A stretch of DNA of 64,000 nt. It comes from Streptomyces sp. NBC_01497. GTDB taxonomy: Bacteria; Actinomycetota; Actinomycetes; Streptomycetales; Streptomycetaceae. The notes below the pieces were generated by a model. The model saw only the letters and a program-made list of their open reading frames with translations. It was not told the origin of the DNA and did no database searches. Location of the stretch: NCBI RefSeq assembly GCF_036250695.1, contig NZ_CP109427.1, forward strand, positions 7,316,001 to 7,380,000, written 5' to 3'. Position 1 is the first letter of the stretch, and the number at the start of each line of letters is the position of its first letter. Positions 36,431-44,331 of the stretch are shown piece by piece. The position numbers and the translations under genes were made by a program.

Positions 36431-36460
36431 TGGCATCGATCCCACGTGAGAACGTAACCA
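36431..36460 (-). promoter_or_regulatory. Tandem LacI-type operator of the 16-gene sugar operon
   Basis: TGGCATCGATCCCA (36431-36444) is a near-perfect 14-bp palindrome with the central CG of LacI-family operators. After a CG spacer, TGAGAACGTAACCA (36447-36460) is a weaker copy in the opposite sense. Almost the same 30 bases lie ahead of the metallo-beta-lactamase-fold gene (41724-41753). The site overlaps the -10 element at 36451-36456. The likely repressor is the LacI protein of 36992-38038. Confidence 0.75.
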
Positions 36461-36479
36461 CGTTGCGGGGACGCGTCAA
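36451..36479 (-). promoter_or_regulatory. Vegetative-type promoter of the sugar operon
   Basis: On the minus strand TTGACG (36479-36474) and TACGTT (36456-36451) are separated by exactly 17 bases, which fits -35 and -10 boxes of the main sigma factor. Transcription would start about 100 bases before ATG 36343, inside or just past the operator, so repressor binding should block it. Confidence 0.6.
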
Positions 36480-36991
36480 CGGGTTGAACGGACCGTTGTG
36501 CGAGGAGCGGCGGCACCGCGGCCTGCCCGGGGGTCGATCAGGAGAAAATTCGCAGGTGAGAGGCGTGCAGACGGAGGGCCGGCGTGCACATCGACCGGTT
36601 TCCTGGCAAGGCCACGGATCCCACCGGCCTCACGGTGGGCCGGGGTTGCGCAGCCGGACCCGCTTCCCGCGGAACATCGACGACGGGCGGACACAACGGT
36701 CCACGGGGCCTCGTACACCTGGTGGGACGGCGACAGACCGGGGGGTGGGTCCGCGAGACGCCGAACGTCCGGGCACACGGGCGCGCCACCTGTGGGCCGA
36801 CGCTCCGCGCGGCGCCACGCCCCCACACCGACTCCGGCGCACGCCACGCCGGATGCCCGGCAGGCTGGTCGGTCGTGCGCGGACAGCCGGACGCCCGCAA
36901 GGCCGGAAGGAGGGAGGGCCCGGATGCCAGGAGCGAGGGCTCCGATCCCCCAATACCCGGGAAGTCCAGGCCAGGTCCGGAGCCGGGCTCC
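36480..36991. other. 510-base gap between the LacI gene and the sugar operon
   Basis: Apart from the promoter at its left end and the short inverted repeat CAACGG/CCGTTG (36477-36482 and 36493-36498), no gene or strong structure was seen. The open frames crossing it have no recognisable family. Confidence 0.5.
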
Positions 36992-38038
36992 TCAGTGCCG
37001 GGGGGCCGCCGACGAGCCGCGCACCACCAGTTCTGGCTGGAGGACCTCGGTTCCCGTACGCCCGCCGCCGCGCCCCACGCGCTCCAGCAGCAACTCGGCC
37101 CCGCGGCTGCCCATCTCGAAGACGGGCTGGCGCACCGCGGTGACTCCCGGCTCGACCATCTTCATCCATCCGAGGTCGTCGAAGGAGACGACGGAGCAGT
37201 CAGCGGGCACGCGTCGGCCCCGCCGCTTGAGTTCCTGCCAGAGCAGCTGGGCGACGACGTTGTTCGCGGCGAAGACCGCCGTCACACCGGTGGCCCGGTC
37301 CAGGAAGCGGGCCAGCTCCTCCTCGGGGGCGGAGGTGCTCAGGCCCAGGTCGAGCACGTGCCGACGGATCGCGGGCAGGCCGGCCGCGCGCAGGGCGACC
37401 CGGTAGCCCTTGAGTCGCCCCCTGCCCGTCTCCCACTTGGTCTCGTCGATGACCACCGCGATCTCCCGGTGGCCCAGGGAGATCAGGTGCTCCACCGCGA
37501 CCCTGGCCCCGTGCTCGCTGTCGATGGCGACGGCGTCGCAGCCGCGCACCCCCGATCTGCGGTCCACCTCCACCACCGGTGTGCCGTGTTCCACGAGGAG
37601 TTCGGTGGCCGCCCTCCCGACCGGCGCGAGCAGGACGCCGTCGGCGCGCATCGCGAGGAAGGCGCGCGCGCCGCTCTCGGCCAGGTGTTCGTCACCGTGG
37701 TCGTCGGCCAGCACCACCTGGTACCCGGCGGCGGACAGGGTGTGCTCGACCCCGGCCGCCAATTCCGCGTAGAACTGGTTGCGCAGGTCGGAGACGAGGA
37801 GCCCGACGAGTCCGCTGGAGCTGCCCTTCAGGGTGCGGGCCGACGCGTCCGGCACGTATCCGAGGCGGTCCGCCGCGGCGCGCACCCTCTCCTTGATGTG
37901 CTCGGCGACGTAGCCGTGCCCGCTGAGTGCCCGGGAGGCGGTGGAGCGGGAGGTCTGGGCCGCCTCGGCGACATCGCGCAGTGTCGCCCGGGCGCGTCTG
38001 TTCCTGGGAACGCGGACTCCGGCCTCTTCCTTGCCCAT
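36992..38038 (-). CDS. LacI-family repressor of the sugar locus
   Basis: A 348-residue regulator with the LacI helix-turn-helix at about residues 18-40 (ATLRDVAEAAQTSRSTASRA) and hinge helix, then a periplasmic-binding-protein-like domain (GLLVSDLRNQFYAELAAGVE, VVSFDDLGW). ATG 38038 directly follows the TGA of the glycosidase gene, so it is co-transcribed with the second operon and probably autoregulated. The two matching operators ahead of both operons make it the obvious controller. The effector is presumably a degradation product of the imported glycan. Confidence 0.88.
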   Translation of the reverse strand: MGKEEAGVRVPRNRRARATLRDVAEAAQTSRSTASRALSGHGYVAEHIKERVRAAADRLGYVPDASARTLKGSSSGLVGLLVSDLRNQFYAELAAGVEHTLSAAGYQVVLADDHGDEHLAESGARAFLAMRADGVLLAPVGRAATELLVEHGTPVVEVDRRSGVRGCDAVAIDSEHGARVAVEHLISLGHREIAVVIDETKWETGRGRLKGYRVALRAAGLPAIRRHVLDLGLSTSAPEEELARFLDRATGVTAVFAANNVVAQLLWQELKRRGRRVPADCSVVSFDDLGWMKMVEPGVTAVRQPVFEMGSRGAELLLERVGRGGGRTGTEVLQPELVVRGSSAAPRH

Positions 38039-39847
38039 TCAGGTCTTCCCATCCCTGTCCCTGGTGCTCCCGCGCCCACGCCAGTGGGACCACAGCCGCC
38101 GTATCGAAGCGTAGTCGAACTCCTCCAGGGGTTCGCCCGTGCGGTCCAGGTGGGTCGCCAGATACAGGGCGGGGACGCCGAGTTCGTCCTTCATCGCCGT
38201 GTACGCGCGCCACTGCTCCCGGTCCGGGGCACACCAGTCGTCGGTGTCCACGGGCAGGCCCGGACAGCCGGCCGCGGCGACGGCGGCGCGCATCCGCATC
38301 TGCGGCACGACCTGCGCGTAGGGGTCGGGGTCGTCGAGCCGCAGCATGTCGTTGAGGCGGATCATGTCGGTGACGTCGGCGAACGCCGGATGCGGGGTGT
38401 GGGTCACGATGAGCGCGTCCGCCTTGGCGTCCTTGGCCGCCCGGTGGACCACCGCCAGGTACTCGTGCAGCAGGGCTATGCCCCACGCGCCGCCGTGGGA
38501 TCGCAGACCCTCGCCTGTCGGTGTGTCCGCGGTGAAGTCGATCTTCAGCCCGTCGGCGTCCAGGCCGGCCGGGGAGAGCATCCGCCGGATGTTGTCGGCC
38601 AGCAGGTCACGGGCGCCCGGGTGACCGGGGTCGAGAGTGACCGGCCGTCCCGTGGCGGTGCGGACGCAGAACTCCTCCGGCACGCCGTCGGTGGCCCACG
38701 CCTTCCACCACAGCAGGACACGCTGCCCGCGCGCGTGGCGGTCCGCGATCCAGCCGCGCAGATCCGGCCACCTCTCCTCGTCCGGCTCCCAGCGACCGTA
38801 CGCACGCTGCCAGTTGTCGTCCACCACCACGGTGCCCGGTACGATCCGCTGCCCGTGCAGATGCGCGAGATGGGCGTCGTACTCGGCGCGGCTTGAGAGC
38901 TGCGGCGCGGGACGCCCGGTGTCCCGCGCCCGGGCCATCTGCGCGCCCCAGCCGCAGAACATCGGTTCCGTCCACCACCGCGGGTGCGGGTCCCCGGCCG
39001 TGGCGGGCGCCCAGCCGCGCTCCTGCAGCCACTGCCGGTGGGCGCGCAGGCCGGAGTAGGGGTCCGGGTGGCCCGGCGAGACGAGGACCGAGGGCGTGCG
39101 GTAGATGCCGTCGACCCGGGTGTGGCCCTCGTGCGCGAAGAGGAGGTGGAAGCCTGAGTCCGAGGGCACGTACGCCATCTCGGTGAAGGTCAGTGCCGCG
39201 ACCGGGGCGCCTGCCGACAGGGTCCACCAGCCGTGCGGCGCGGAGGCGGTGCCGGGGTCGGCGTCGTCGGGTAGCCGGTCCTCGGTGAGGGCGAGGCACA
39301 GCGGTCCGGGGGTGAAGAACCAGTGGCCGCGGCCCGGCCGCGCGTCACCGCAGGCACCGACGACGGCGCTTTCGCCGGCGCCGCGGGTGAGCCTTCGGGG
39401 CGGCCCCGGGTTGGGGGAGAACAGGGTCTGCCACGCGTGCCCGCTCGGGCGCAGCCCGCCGCCGCGGCCCCCGAGGGCCGCGCGTGCGGCCAGCGCGAGC
39501 GTCTGCCTCAGGTTGCCCTGTCCGCGCACCTCCCAGCTGATCTCGGGCCCCTGTGCCGTGCACGCGACACGGGTCAGTGCTCCGCTCCAGGCGCTGCTGC
39601 GGCGGCGCACGACGACGACGGGCCGATCGCCGGCGGTGTCGAGCTCGGGAGGATCGACGCCCAGCGTCTCGTCGGTCGTGTCGGTGCGATCCAGCGCCCC
39701 GGGAAGCTGGAGCAGGAGCGGACGGTGGCCGGCATCAGGGTGGCTCAGCAGCGCGCTCACACCGTCCGCGGCGATCGTCATCCGCCAGGTGTCCGCAGCC
39801 AACTCGACCGTGCCGTCGGGGCGCAGGGTCGCGCTCGGCCTTGTCAT
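38039..39847 (-). CDS. TIM-barrel glycosidase related to GH31/GH36 alpha-galactosidases
   Basis: A 602-residue protein: an N-terminal beta-sandwich of about 270 residues, then a (beta/alpha)8 domain with VVVDDNWQRAYGRWEPDEER at about 341-360, RVLLWWKAW and GLKIDFTADTPTG, where Asp437 is the expected nucleophile, as in the clan GH-D Lys-x-Asp motif. The acid/base may be Asp in MIRLND near residue 500. It probably cleaves an alpha-linked glycoside with retention. Its start overlaps the metallo-beta-lactamase-fold gene as ATGA. It is distant from well-known members, so the substrate is unknown. Confidence 0.8.
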   Translation of the reverse strand: MTRPSATLRPDGTVELAADTWRMTIAADGVSALLSHPDAGHRPLLLQLPGALDRTDTTDETLGVDPPELDTAGDRPVVVVRRRSSAWSGALTRVACTAQGPEISWEVRGQGNLRQTLALAARAALGGRGGGLRPSGHAWQTLFSPNPGPPRRLTRGAGESAVVGACGDARPGRGHWFFTPGPLCLALTEDRLPDDADPGTASAPHGWWTLSAGAPVAALTFTEMAYVPSDSGFHLLFAHEGHTRVDGIYRTPSVLVSPGHPDPYSGLRAHRQWLQERGWAPATAGDPHPRWWTEPMFCGWGAQMARARDTGRPAPQLSSRAEYDAHLAHLHGQRIVPGTVVVDDNWQRAYGRWEPDEERWPDLRGWIADRHARGQRVLLWWKAWATDGVPEEFCVRTATGRPVTLDPGHPGARDLLADNIRRMLSPAGLDADGLKIDFTADTPTGEGLRSHGGAWGIALLHEYLAVVHRAAKDAKADALIVTHTPHPAFADVTDMIRLNDMLRLDDPDPYAQVVPQMRMRAAVAAAGCPGLPVDTDDWCAPDREQWRAYTAMKDELGVPALYLATHLDRTGEPLEEFDYASIRRLWSHWRGRGSTRDRDGKT

Positions 39848-41688
39848 CGCACACTCACCAGGGCCTCCGCCTGCTGGCCGAAGGCCATGCCGCCGACCGT
39901 CGTCTCCACTGCCACGCGCTCCCTCACGACCGGTGTGGCGCCCGCCGGTATCCGCACCACGAACTCCACGTCGGCGGCCTGGCCCGCGCCGATCTCGGTC
40001 TTCACAACCGGCGGCTCGGCGCTCCAGCCCGGGGGCGCGACAAGGCTGAGCACCGCCTGTTCCGGCCGCGGGAAGGGGTTGCGCACCTCCACGCTCATCC
40101 GCACGGTGCCGCCGGGGCGGGCGGCGCTCCTGTAAGGGGTGATCCGCGCGCCGAAGCCCTCCGCGCCGAAGTCGACTCCGCGCGGCAGGACTGCGCGGTG
40201 CAGCTCGGCGAGGCGGGTTCCCTGGGCGAGGAGCATGTCCAGGTAGGCATTGGTGACGACGAGGGGCGGCCAGTGACCGCTGATCATCATCTCGGGCGCG
40301 AGGCTCCGGTAGAGCTCGGCGCTGCGGACGAAGTCGTCGATACGAAACCGGTTGCGGTACTGGTAGTTGAGCACTTCCGGCTCACCCGTCTCCGGGCTCC
40401 ACTTGGTGTTCTGCTGGTCGCCCGTGGCGATGACCCGGCGGCCGTCCGCCACGAACGAGTACGCGGCGGCGTACAGCGTGTGCCCGGGCAGGTGGTGCAC
40501 GCCGATCTCGTACTCGTGCCAGGTGAGCGTGGTCCGCGCCGGCAGAACCCGGTCGACCGGCACCGGGTCGTACCACAGGCACGGAAGGTCGTGGCTGGTG
40601 GGAGCGGTGAGGATGTCCGCGATGTGGTCGGGGGACCAGACCTGGGTGCCGTGCACCTCGCGGAGCAGGTTGAAGCCGGCGACGTGGTCGTCGTGGTAGT
40701 GGGTGGGCAGGGCCACTTCGACCCGGTCGACGCCGTGGTGGCGGCGCAGGGCGTCGATCGACGCGAGCAGCGGTCGACGGGAGGAGCGGTCGTGACCGCC
40801 CGGCAGGCCCGTCGTGAGGTCGTACCCGAAGTCGAACAGCAGCGCGCTGCCGCTGTCCGACAGCAGTGCGTAGGAGTTGGCCATGCTCGTGACGTTGCGC
40901 AGGAGGTGCGGGGTGACCTGCGTCCAGGGTTCCTGGAGGAGGCGGTCGGGATTCCACGGGGTGCGGCGGCGGCTGTCGAGGAGTTCCTGGAGGTGCGTGC
41001 GCAACCGTGCCACGGCGGCCGGCGGGTCGCTGACGGCCGCTCCGTGGGAGGGGTGCAGCACGTCGGGTTCCAGATCCAGCAGTTGCGCGCACGACAGGAC
41101 GGTCGCCGCCACCCCCTCCATCCCGGCGTTCTCGTGGAAGCCGCTGTACGCCCACTGGGTGGCGGCGAGCGACCACACGCGGCCCTCCCCGTGGATGAGG
41201 TCGCCGGTGAACGCGAGGCGGCTGCCGTCGAGTTCGACGAGGTAGCCGACGGAACCGACAGTGTGTCCCGGCAGCGGGAGCGTGCGGACGTCGAAGGCGC
41301 CGTAGCGCGCGGTGCGGTACTCGGCGACCGTGCCGGTGACGGGGACCTGGCGCAGAAGCGAGTAGCGGTCCTGCCGCACGTCGTAGTCGTTGTCGAACGC
41401 CCGGGTGCGCCAGTGCTCGTCGACGGCGTCGATCAACTCGCGCTCGACGGGCGGCACCCAGATGCGGATGCCTGCCTCGGCGGCACGGGCGAGGCCCTGC
41501 ACCTGGTCGCGGTGGTGGTGGGTGACGAGGACATCGGTGACGCGGTAGACGCCGATTTCCCCGAGATGGTCGAGGACGTCCCCCGAACCGAAGTCGATGA
41601 GGACCGCCTCGCGTCCGTGGCGCAGGACGTAGACGTGACAGGTGTCCTCGTAGCGGAAGGCGTCGGCGGCTATCGGGTGGCAGTGCAC
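39844..41688 (-). CDS. Two-domain metallo-beta-lactamase-fold protein with Ig-like tail
   Basis: This 614-residue protein starts at GTG 41688 (GAGGAG upstream), since longer in-frame starts would run into the operator. The first MBL domain has THHHRDQ at 56-62, where the last metal His is Gln, then LPGHT near 139 and TGD near 161. The second has the complete THYHDDH at 329-335, LPGHT near 400 and TGD near 422. Residues 512-614 resemble the NEW3 domain of alpha-galactosidases (VRNPFPRPEQAVLSL, PPGW). No signal peptide is present. It may be a hydrolase or lactonase acting with the adjacent glycosidase. Confidence 0.75.
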   Translation of the reverse strand: MHCHPIAADAFRYEDTCHVYVLRHGREAVLIDFGSGDVLDHLGEIGVYRVTDVLVTHHHRDQVQGLARAAEAGIRIWVPPVERELIDAVDEHWRTRAFDNDYDVRQDRYSLLRQVPVTGTVAEYRTARYGAFDVRTLPLPGHTVGSVGYLVELDGSRLAFTGDLIHGEGRVWSLAATQWAYSGFHENAGMEGVAATVLSCAQLLDLEPDVLHPSHGAAVSDPPAAVARLRTHLQELLDSRRRTPWNPDRLLQEPWTQVTPHLLRNVTSMANSYALLSDSGSALLFDFGYDLTTGLPGGHDRSSRRPLLASIDALRRHHGVDRVEVALPTHYHDDHVAGFNLLREVHGTQVWSPDHIADILTAPTSHDLPCLWYDPVPVDRVLPARTTLTWHEYEIGVHHLPGHTLYAAAYSFVADGRRVIATGDQQNTKWSPETGEPEVLNYQYRNRFRIDDFVRSAELYRSLAPEMMISGHWPPLVVTNAYLDMLLAQGTRLAELHRAVLPRGVDFGAEGFGARITPYRSAARPGGTVRMSVEVRNPFPRPEQAVLSLVAPPGWSAEPPVVKTEIGAGQAADVEFVVRIPAGATPVVRERVAVETTVGGMAFGQQAEALVSVR

Positions 41689-41723
41689 TGCCGCTCCTCG
41701 CTGAGCAGGCCGGGGCGGCGGTG

Positions 41724-41753
41724 TGGCATCGGTCCCATGTGGGAACGGTGCCA
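41724..41753 (-). promoter_or_regulatory. Tandem LacI-type operator of the second sugar operon
   Basis: TGGCATCGGTCCCA (41724-41737) and TGGGAACGGTGCCA (41740-41753) form two 14-bp LacI-like sites with a TG spacer; together they make a 30-bp imperfect palindrome. TTGACG, a -35 box, lies at 41774-41769 on the minus strand. The element matches 36431-36460, base for base in the first half except one position. Confidence 0.75.
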
Positions 41754-41774
41754 TGCGCGGGGCGAGCACGTCAA

Positions 41775-42372
41775 TGACCATGCACCGGGTCCTTGGGACG
41801 TCCCCGGCCCGTGGGCGCGCATGAGGGGCGCGCGGGGGCGGCCCGCCGTCGACGGCGTGGGTGCGAGGTCCGGCCGCGGGGCGGCGGACCGCCGGGGCCG
41901 TGCGCGAGCGGCCGCCGTACGGCGGCGCGTCCGGGGATCGTCCGGCGCGGAGGCCGTACGGCGGCGAACGCGGGGGCGTCCGGCAGGACGAGGAACCACC
42001 GGCGACCGCGCCGGTGTCGAGTGGGCGGGCTCGACCGAGCGGGCCGGGGCGACCGGTCGGACCCGGGGCGCGCCCGGCGTCAGGGGTGCCACGCCACCGG
42101 GGGCCGTTGCGCGTGCGCCCGCGCGAGACCTACGTGCGGGCCCCGCCGCGCTGGGCCGGCACTGCGCCGTGGTCCGTCCAGGCCGGAGCCGTCCCGGCGA
42201 GCCGGCAGACCATGAGGTAGAAGGGGATCGGTGGCGCGTACGGCGTCCGGTCGTCCGGCCAGTGGATCAGGCGCGGCCGTATCGCGTATGAGGCCCCGTC
42301 CTGGCATGCCCCAGCTCCCTCTCGCGCCCGCACTCAATGCCGTCGGGCAACCCGACCACCACGCCCTCCCAA
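41775..42372. other. 600-base GC-extreme gap
   Basis: No gene is supported. Repeats of the type GGCCGCCGTACGGCGGC near 41910-41970 suggest hairpins. A minus-strand 67-codon frame at 42130-42333 (SYAIRPRLIHWPDDRTPYAPP) has protein-like composition but no family. Confidence 0.4.
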
Positions 42373-42510
42373 CTCAACCTCGGCTCCCATGTCCCTCGCG
42401 ACCGCCAGTGGCAGGGCCCCGATTGAGGCCGGCTGGTCGACCACGACGAGCACGGCGTGCCCAGCGGATACTCGAAGAACTTCCGTCCTGGATCGCTCGT
42501 TCGACATCGA
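42373..42510 (-). pseudogene. IS110-family transposase N-terminal scrap
   Basis: The minus strand reads RSRTEVLRVSAGHAV then LVVVDQPASIGALPLAVARD, matching the RuvC-like DEDD N-terminal domain of IS110 transposases (AVLVVVDQPATIGALPVAVA). Sequence on both sides is unrelated, so only about 45 codons remain. Confidence 0.55.
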
Positions 42511-42542
42511 GTTCGCAGTCGAATCCAACGTGAGCGGCTCGG

Positions 42543-43730
42543 CTACAGGCCGGCGAAGAAAGCGGCGGTGTTCCGTGCCAGCGGAACGGGTTGCTCGGTC
42601 GCGGCGAAGTGGCCGCCGACGGGCATGGGCCACCAACACCGGACGTCGTAGGTGCGCTCCGCCCATTCGCGGGGCGGTGCGCCGTCGTCAAGGAACTGGT
42701 TGGCGAAGACGGACACCGCGGTCGGTACATCGACCCGGTCCTCAGGGCCCAGAGACTCGTGCGAGCGGTTGTCCACGTAGTCGCGCATGGACGGTGTGAT
42801 GGTCTCGGTGCACCAGTAGAGCGTGACGACGGTGAGCAGGAAGTCCCGGGAGAAGCAACGTTCGATATCGCCCTCGCAGTCGGACCATGCCCGCCACTTC
42901 TCCAGCAGCCACGCGGCCAGTCCGGCCGGTGAGTCGTTCAGCGCGTAGCCGAGGGTCTGAGGCCGGGTGGACTGGATCGCACCGTAGCCACGGTCGTCCG
43001 AGCACCAACGACGATACTGGGCGAGGTAGGCGCGCTCCGCCGCGGACAGTGGGCGGGTGCCGGGACCGGTGTGGGGATGCAGGTCGAGGTTGCTCAGATG
43101 GATCCCGATCAGGCTTTCCGGGTGGTCGAGGGCCAGGTAGGTGGTGACCGCCGACCCGAAGTCGGCCCCTTGAGCGCCGTAGCGCCCGTACCCGAGGCGG
43201 CCCATGAGTTCATGCCACAGTCCGGCGACATAACGGGTGTTCACTCCCGTGCGGTCGGGGCGTTCCGAAAAGCCGTATCCGGGCAGTGAGGGAATGACGA
43301 CGTCGAAGGCCGGGCCGTCGATGCCGTGCGCGGCCGGATCGGTCAGCAACGGTACCAACGGCAGATATTCGACGAACGAACTCGGCCAGCCATGAGTGAG
43401 GACCAAGGGGATGCCCTGTCCATTGACGGCCTTTTCCTGCACGTAGTGGATCTTCAGTCCATCGACCTCGGTACGGAACTGTTGGAAGCCGTTGAGCCGG
43501 CGCTCCTGTGCACGCCAGTCGAAGTCATCCGCCCAATAGGCCAGCACCTGCCGCAGGTAGTCCGCGTCCGTGCCCTGTTGCCAGGCGGGCGCCGGGGACC
43601 GCTGGGGCCACCGGGTGCGGTGAATACGGTCCCGCAGATCACCGAGAACCTCCTCAGCCACCGAGACGGTGAATGGCTCGATGGACGGCGTCGGACGCCG
43701 ACCTCCTTTCGGAGTCTTCTCCTGGCACAT
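42543..43730 (-). CDS. Epoxide hydrolase (alpha/beta hydrolase with EHN domain)
   Basis: A 395-residue enzyme. The N-terminal epoxide-hydrolase domain (EEVLGDLRDRIHRTRWP) is followed by the alpha/beta core: oxyanion HGWPSSFVEYLP at 113, nucleophile Asp190 in AQGADFGS, lid Tyr candidates, and base His374 in GGHFAATEQP. It opens epoxides to diols through an alkyl-enzyme ester. ATG 43730 has GGAGG 10 bases upstream. It is monocistronic. A palindrome-like CAAACGATTG (43839-43848) upstream resembles the site ahead of the second LacI gene. Confidence 0.9.
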   Translation of the reverse strand: MCQEKTPKGGRRPTPSIEPFTVSVAEEVLGDLRDRIHRTRWPQRSPAPAWQQGTDADYLRQVLAYWADDFDWRAQERRLNGFQQFRTEVDGLKIHYVQEKAVNGQGIPLVLTHGWPSSFVEYLPLVPLLTDPAAHGIDGPAFDVVIPSLPGYGFSERPDRTGVNTRYVAGLWHELMGRLGYGRYGAQGADFGSAVTTYLALDHPESLIGIHLSNLDLHPHTGPGTRPLSAAERAYLAQYRRWCSDDRGYGAIQSTRPQTLGYALNDSPAGLAAWLLEKWRAWSDCEGDIERCFSRDFLLTVVTLYWCTETITPSMRDYVDNRSHESLGPEDRVDVPTAVSVFANQFLDDGAPPREWAERTYDVRCWWPMPVGGHFAATEQPVPLARNTAAFFAGL

Positions 43731-43838
43731 GGCCCTCGGCCTCCTGATCTGTATGTCGCGGATTCGGCCGGCGGTGTCGCTGCCTCAGTCCGGTTCGGCC
43801 TCCCTCGGAAGCAACCTCACACCAGACAAGCACAGGCG

Positions 43839-43848
43839 CAAACGATTG
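43839..43848. promoter_or_regulatory. Possible LacI-type site upstream of the epoxide hydrolase
   Basis: CAAACGATTG differs by one base from the perfect palindrome CAATCGATTG at 45476-45485. It lies 109 bases ahead of ATG 43730. It may be bound by the LacI protein of 44332-45402. Confidence 0.35.
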
Positions 43849-43979
43849 ACAACCGTTCTCTTGCTCGGGTGTGGCGAAGCTCGTCAGCCTTCTCCGGAAG
43901 TGGGGTATCCGATCATGTGACCGCGAGCAGGGGTGTTCACGGGCATCCTGGCCCAGGCGGTGTCCCTGCCGAAAGTCAC

Positions 43980-44226
43980 AGGTGGATCGCCGCGTTCGAG
44001 GAGTTCGCCCGCCGCTGGATCGACCTGGTCAAGGGGCACGCAGGCACACGCCACGGCTCCTTCCTGCCCGGTGAGGGCGCCGGCGACAAGGCCCTCCCAC
44101 TGTTCGGCTCCCCGGACGCCGCCTCCTACGAGCAGTACCGCTATCTGTTCGGCGGCGAACCGGAGTTCGTCGCCGCCGACTCCGTCCGCGACGACAGCGC
44201 ATACGTCGTGCGGTACGAAGGCCCTT
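43980..44226 (+). pseudogene. NIPSNAP-family protein fragment
   Basis: The frame reads FEEFARRWIDLVKGHAGTRH, GSFLPGEGAGDKALPLFGSP and SYEQYRYLFGGEPEF, ending YVVRYEG, which matches the C-terminal domain of NIPSNAP proteins (FARRWIPLVE..GTHHGYFLPSEGA). The first 20-25 residues and any start codon are missing, and the frame runs on without a stop at the expected end. Confidence 0.6.
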
Positions 44227-44331
44227 CATGCGGCCACTCCTGCCCGCAGATCGGCACCACGGGCGACGAGGGCCGTCGGCACAGCACGGCCGGCGCGGTC
44301 CCCGGCCGCTGCAGCCGCCCGGCCGGGCGTC

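Noticed and set aside
41793..42220. Repetitive GC-rich stretch considered as a repeat array
   Set aside because: Units around GTACGGCGGC are short, irregular and not evenly spaced, so it is neither a CRISPR nor a clear tandem repeat.
39553..42291. A 912-codon plus-strand frame across the MBL gene and the following gap
   Set aside because: Antisense to a well-supported gene; no domain recognised.
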